Notes under the pieces: model-generated
Told to the model about the DNA's origin: nothing
The model's input: only the letters and a program-made list of their open reading frames with translations
Databases searched by the model: none
NCBI GenBank assembly: GCA_902796455.1
Contig: CADBPH010000167.1
Span: 1-8,562 of the forward strand
Length of the DNA: 8,562 nucleotides
Reading direction: 5' to 3'
From: an uncultured Bacteroidia bacterium
GTDB lineage: Bacteria; Bacteroidota; Bacteroidia; Bacteroidales; UBA932
Part shown: one piece after another, positions 5,618 through 8,562 of the stretch
Position numbering within the stretch: position 1 is the first letter of the stretch
Layout: every line of letters begins with the position of its first letter
Translations under genes and position numbers: made by a program

Positions 5618-7759
5618 CTAAATATCCATGCGCATGACGTCCTGGATGCCTTCGATACGGGAAAGATGGGAAATGATTTCCTCCAGAACCCGCCGGTCCC
5701 GCACCTGCATGTCGATATAGCCTTCAAAAATACCGCCGTCCACTCCCAGGATCAGCTTGCGCATGTTCACTTCCATCACCAGGGAAATGTACCGGGTAAT
5801 GTCGCTCAGCAAGCCGATCCGGTCGATGCCGCGAAGGGAAATCCGCACCAGGAACGACTCTTCCATGGGAGACAGTTCATCCAGTTTGACGATCCAGTCC
5901 CCGTGCTTGGAGGCCAGGCTCTCCGCGACGCTGCAGGTCTTCTTGTGTACAGTAATTGTGCCATCCGGCATCCGGAATCCGACGACGGAATCCCCGGCGA
6001 TCGGGTTGCAGCAGCTGGCATATACGTATTTTTCCTTGCTGTTCCCGGCCTGGGCGGCGGCGAGGACGGCTTCGAATTTGACCATTCCCAGCGAGTAGCG
6101 GAAATACAGCTCATTGGCGCCGCCAACGTCCAAGTCCCGGGCAATGCGGCTGTATTGGCGGGAAGAAAGGCGGAGCCCAGCCGCTGCGAGATTCTCTTCC
6201 AGGTGTTTCCGACCGGAAGCGATCAGGGCGGGACGCTCGGGCCGGAAATAGTCAAGGACCAGATTCCGGGCGTGGCGGGTCTTCAGGAATTGCAGCCACT
6301 CTTTCTGCGGGACCCCTTTTTCTGCCGTAATGATTTCCACCTGGTCGCCCGTCTTCAGCACATGGGAAAGCGGGACCAGACGCATGTTCACCTTCGCCGC
6401 AATGGCTTTGTTGCCAATCTGCGTGTGGATCTGGTAAGCGAGGTCCAATGCCGTCGCTCCTTTCTGGATTGTCTTCTGGTCGCCTTTCGGGGTGAACACA
6501 ACGATATCCGAGGCGATCAGGTCGTTGTGGATGATATCCAGCAATTCCAGGGCGTTGATGTCCGGACTGACCAGGATCTCTTTGACGGCCGTGAGCCATT
6601 TGTCCATTTCACCCTCATTCTCACTGATATAGCCGTCTTTTTTATAAGCCCAGTGGGCAGCGATGCCTTTCTCCGCGATGTCATCCATCCGCCGGGACCG
6701 GATCTGCACCTCGATCCAGTTCCCCTTGTGACTCATCAGGGTGCAGTGCAAGGCCTCATAACCATTGCTTTTGGGATGCTTCACCCAGTCGCGGACCCGG
6801 TCGGGCTTATACCGGTAAATCCCGGTAATGATGGAGAAGACATGGTAACACTGGTCACGCTCGGTTTCCTTGGAAGAGGAATCGGGCTGGAAGATGATCC
6901 GGACCGCATACAGGTCGTAAACCTGTTCGAACGGGATGTTCTTCGTCGTCATCTTGTGCCAGATCGAGTACGGCGTCTTGACGCGCTTGCGGATCTCGAA
7001 CTGGAATCCCGCCTGGCGGAGCGTTTCTTCGATCGGCAGGATGAATTCATCAATATCCCGCCCCTTGTCGGACAGGTCGCGGTTGATCTTCGCGCTGATA
7101 TCATTGTAGGCATCCGGTTCCTTATAGCGGAGCCAGATGTTTTCCATCTCGGATTTCACCTCATACAGGCCAAGCCGGTGGGCGAGGGGGATGAAGATGA
7201 ACATCGTCTCGCTGAGGATCTTGTCCCGTTTGTATTCCGGCATGTACTCGATGGTGCGGCAATTGTGGAGCCGGTCCGCCAGCTTGATCAGGACGACCCG
7301 GACATCGTCGTTCATCGTCAGGAGAATCCGCTTGAAATTCTCCGCCTGGAGGCTTTCGTTGCTCATCCCGCTGCGGCGGTCCTGGGTGTCGAGCACATTC
7401 TTGATCTTGGTCAGGCCGTCGACCAGCGAAGCGATCTTTTCCCCGAAATGGCGGCGCAGGTCATCCACCGTATAGTCCGTGTCTTCTACGACATCATGCA
7501 GGAGAGCGGCGCAGATCGACTTATATCCCAGGCCGATATCCGAAACGACAATCTTGGCGACAGCAATCGGATGCAGGATGTAGGGCTCGCCGGAGCGGCG
7601 CCGCACATTCTTATGGGCCTCGCAGGCGAAATCGAAGGCTTTCTGCACGACATCCAACTCATTTTCATCCGCACAGCGCTTGCGGGCAGCCTCTTTCAGC
7701 TCCGCATATTCACGGGCGATGACTTCGAAATCTTTCTGTGAAAACTCGGATATACTCAT
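5618..7759 (-). CDS. rsh: Bifunctional (p)ppGpp synthetase/hydrolase, RelA/SpoT homologue
   Basis: Rsh makes (p)ppGpp from ATP and GTP or GDP, and degrades it, as the stringent-response switch. At 713 residues it is a full-length long Rsh. Hydrolase domain (about 40-190): His63, His88-Asp89, Glu92 and Asp162 (ADRLHN) are all present, so hydrolysis should be active. Synthetase domain (about 235-370): Arg259, Lys261, Lys269, Asp282, Tyr334, Glu350 and Gln352 correspond to the known nucleotide-binding and catalytic positions (RVKTPYSIWHKM, DLYAVR, GYEALH, EVQIR), so synthesis should be active too. The regulatory half holds a TGS domain (about 416-478), a linking helical region, the conserved-cysteine domain (Cys583, Cys584, His605, Cys609) and a C-terminal ACT domain (about 634-713). 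As far as I recall the Bacteroides proteins, the link between TGS and cysteine domain is somewhat shorter here. The start ATG overlaps the stop of the upstream gene as ATGA. Confidence 0.97.
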   Translation of the reverse strand: MSISEFSQKDFEVIAREYAELKEAARKRCADENELDVVQKAFDFACEAHKNVRRRSGEPYILHPIAVAKIVVSDIGLGYKSICAALLHDVVEDTDYTVDDLRRHFGEKIASLVDGLTKIKNVLDTQDRRSGMSNESLQAENFKRILLTMNDDVRVVLIKLADRLHNCRTIEYMPEYKRDKILSETMFIFIPLAHRLGLYEVKSEMENIWLRYKEPDAYNDISAKINRDLSDKGRDIDEFILPIEETLRQAGFQFEIRKRVKTPYSIWHKMTTKNIPFEQVYDLYAVRIIFQPDSSSKETERDQCYHVFSIITGIYRYKPDRVRDWVKHPKSNGYEALHCTLMSHKGNWIEVQIRSRRMDDIAEKGIAAHWAYKKDGYISENEGEMDKWLTAVKEILVSPDINALELLDIIHNDLIASDIVVFTPKGDQKTIQKGATALDLAYQIHTQIGNKAIAAKVNMRLVPLSHVLKTGDQVEIITAEKGVPQKEWLQFLKTRHARNLVLDYFRPERPALIASGRKHLEENLAAAGLRLSSRQYSRIARDLDVGGANELYFRYSLGMVKFEAVLAAAQAGNSKEKYVYASCCNPIAGDSVVGFRMPDGTITVHKKTCSVAESLASKHGDWIVKLDELSPMEESFLVRISLRGIDRIGLLSDITRYISLVMEVNMRKLILGVDGGIFEGYIDMQVRDRRVLEEIISHLSRIEGIQDVMRMDI
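7756..7759 (-). other. ATGA stop/start overlap, YihY/BrkB protein to rsh
   Basis: The TGA ending the membrane-protein gene (7756-7758) overlaps the ATG of rsh (7757-7759) on the - strand. This fixes the rsh start and suggests that some rsh translation depends on ribosomes finishing the upstream gene. Confidence 0.9.
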
Positions 7760-8562
7760 AATGACAGTTCTTCGGGAATCTCATGGGGTTCACCGCCCGC
7801 CCGCTCCCGGACCTCTCTTTCCTGCTCACCGATGATCTGGAAAGAGCGGGTGAACTGGACGCCGAAAATGATGATCAGCCATCCGAAACGGAGCCACAGA
7901 AGGAAAAGGGGGATGGCGGCAATCGTTCCGTAGACAGCATTCAACCGGCTCACCATCAACTGGGTTTCCAGATAGAGGTATTGGAGCAAAGTGAATGCGA
8001 AACCGGAAAGAAGGGCCGCTTTCAGGGCATAGCGGTAGTAAACCTTGGTATTGGGAATATATTTATACATGGCGGACAGGGTGAAGACGGTGACGGCACC
8101 GAAAACCACCCAGCCCAGGAAAGATTTGACCCGGTCGGTCACACCGACAATGTTCGGAAGGATCAGGTCCAGGACATGGGAATAGACCACCGAACCCGTG
8201 AAGAAAATGACGATCATGAAGGGAATGATCAGGATGATCGCCAAGTCCACGAGGTAACTCCGTCCGCGCGTACGGTTCTGCGGGATTTCCCAGACCAGGT
8301 TGAAGACCTTTTCCACCCGGTCCATCATCCAGACAATGAGCCAGATGAAGAAGAGGGCGTTGACCAGTCCGAACACCCCGGACTGAGCCGTGGCTAGGAT
8401 GTTGTCCGCCGCCCGGACGATCCAGGCCACGAAGGGATTGTCTTCGCCGAAGTTGCTGAACAGGAGATTCTGCAGGCGGAAGTCCAGGTCGAGTCCGCCG
8501 GTCAGGGCGAAGCAGACCGCCAGCAGGGGGATGACCGCCAGCGTGCAGAAATAGCAGAGAGA
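7756..8562 (-). CDS. YihY/BrkB-family inner-membrane protein (5' end outside window)
   Basis: The frame is open to the window edge, so the N-terminus is missing and 268 residues are visible (numbered here from the edge). A GTG at 8430 could be mistaken for the start, but the 44 upstream codons are open and encode typical family sequence (TLAVIPLLAVCFAL), so the gene extends beyond 8562. Six hydrophobic segments are visible at about 1-20, 62-83, 103-131, 148-169, 177-199 and 210-241. The YKYIPNTKV loop (166-174) and the YGTIAAIPLFLLWLRFGWLI block (211-230) identify the YihY/BrkB family. Members were once annotated as ribonuclease BN, but that activity belongs to another protein; the real function is not established, and a transport or envelope role has been proposed. 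A short charged tail (about 245-268) should lie in the cytoplasm. It is the first gene visible in the operon and is coupled to rsh. Confidence 0.9.
   Translation of the reverse strand, partial: SLCYFCTLAVIPLLAVCFALTGGLDLDFRLQNLLFSNFGEDNPFVAWIVRAADNILATAQSGVFGLVNALFFIWLIVWMMDRVEKVFNLVWEIPQNRTRGRSYLVDLAIILIIPFMIVIFFTGSVVYSHVLDLILPNIVGVTDRVKSFLGWVVFGAVTVFTLSAMYKYIPNTKVYYRYALKAALLSGFAFTLLQYLYLETQLMVSRLNAVYGTIAAIPLFLLWLRFGWLIIIFGVQFTRSFQIIGEQEREVRERAGGEPHEIPEELSL

Noticed and set aside
5666..7741. 691-codon open frame on the + strand opposite rsh
   Set aside because: It is exactly in register with rsh codons and is explained by the absence of TTA, CTA and TCA in rsh. The translation has no recognisable domain, while rsh has every expected catalytic residue.
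8428..8430. GTG as the start of the YihY/BrkB gene
   Set aside because: The 44 codons upstream to the window edge are open and encode a membrane helix typical of the family N-terminal half, so this GTG is an internal valine codon.
1..8562. A previously undescribed defence, mobile or regulatory system
   Set aside because: Every gene is a recognisable housekeeping or envelope family, there are no repeats, recombinases, nucleases or toxin-like small genes, and base composition looks uniform. The unusual points are limited to IspG architecture and operon packing.

Overview
The window reads as ordinary chromosomal DNA from a member of the Bacteroidota, most likely Bacteroidales, with about mid-50s percent G+C by eye. 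The assignment rests on five things: an IspG that matches the long Bacteroidota form at both ends, an Rsh very close to the Bacteroides type, a short membrane-anchored PSD next to cdsA, a lipoprotein opening with the Ig-like 'PSGG..D..PP' start common in this phylum, and start codons without clear Shine-Dalgarno sequences. The genus cannot be named from the sequence.

Layout. Positions 4-1490 (+ strand) hold cdsA and psd, two steps of phosphatidylethanolamine synthesis; the intervening enzyme, phosphatidylserine synthase, is not in the window. From 8562 down to 1474 (- strand) runs one tightly packed gene string: a YihY/BrkB-family membrane protein (5' end cut by the window edge), rsh ((p)ppGpp synthetase/hydrolase), an Ig-like-domain lipoprotein, a small outer-membrane beta-barrel protein, and ispG (MEP isoprenoid pathway). 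Three of the four junctions in this string are ATGA stop/start overlaps and the fourth is a 12-bp gap, so it is very probably a single operon whose promoter lies beyond position 8562. The two operons converge and their last codons overlap by 17 bp.

How the genes fit together. Most of the products serve the envelope: phospholipid head groups (CdsA, Psd), isoprenoid precursors for undecaprenyl phosphate and quinones (IspG), a periplasm-facing lipoprotein and an outer-membrane barrel. Rsh adds the stringent-response switch. The functional link is inferred from gene order only.

No RNA gene, mobile element, CRISPR array, repeat family or convincing terminator or promoter is visible. There is no non-coding stretch longer than 12 bp. 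I found no undescribed multi-gene system. The most notable item is an IspG of intermediate size, in which most of the extra A* domain of the Bacteroidota form appears to have been lost while the catalytic parts remain intact.
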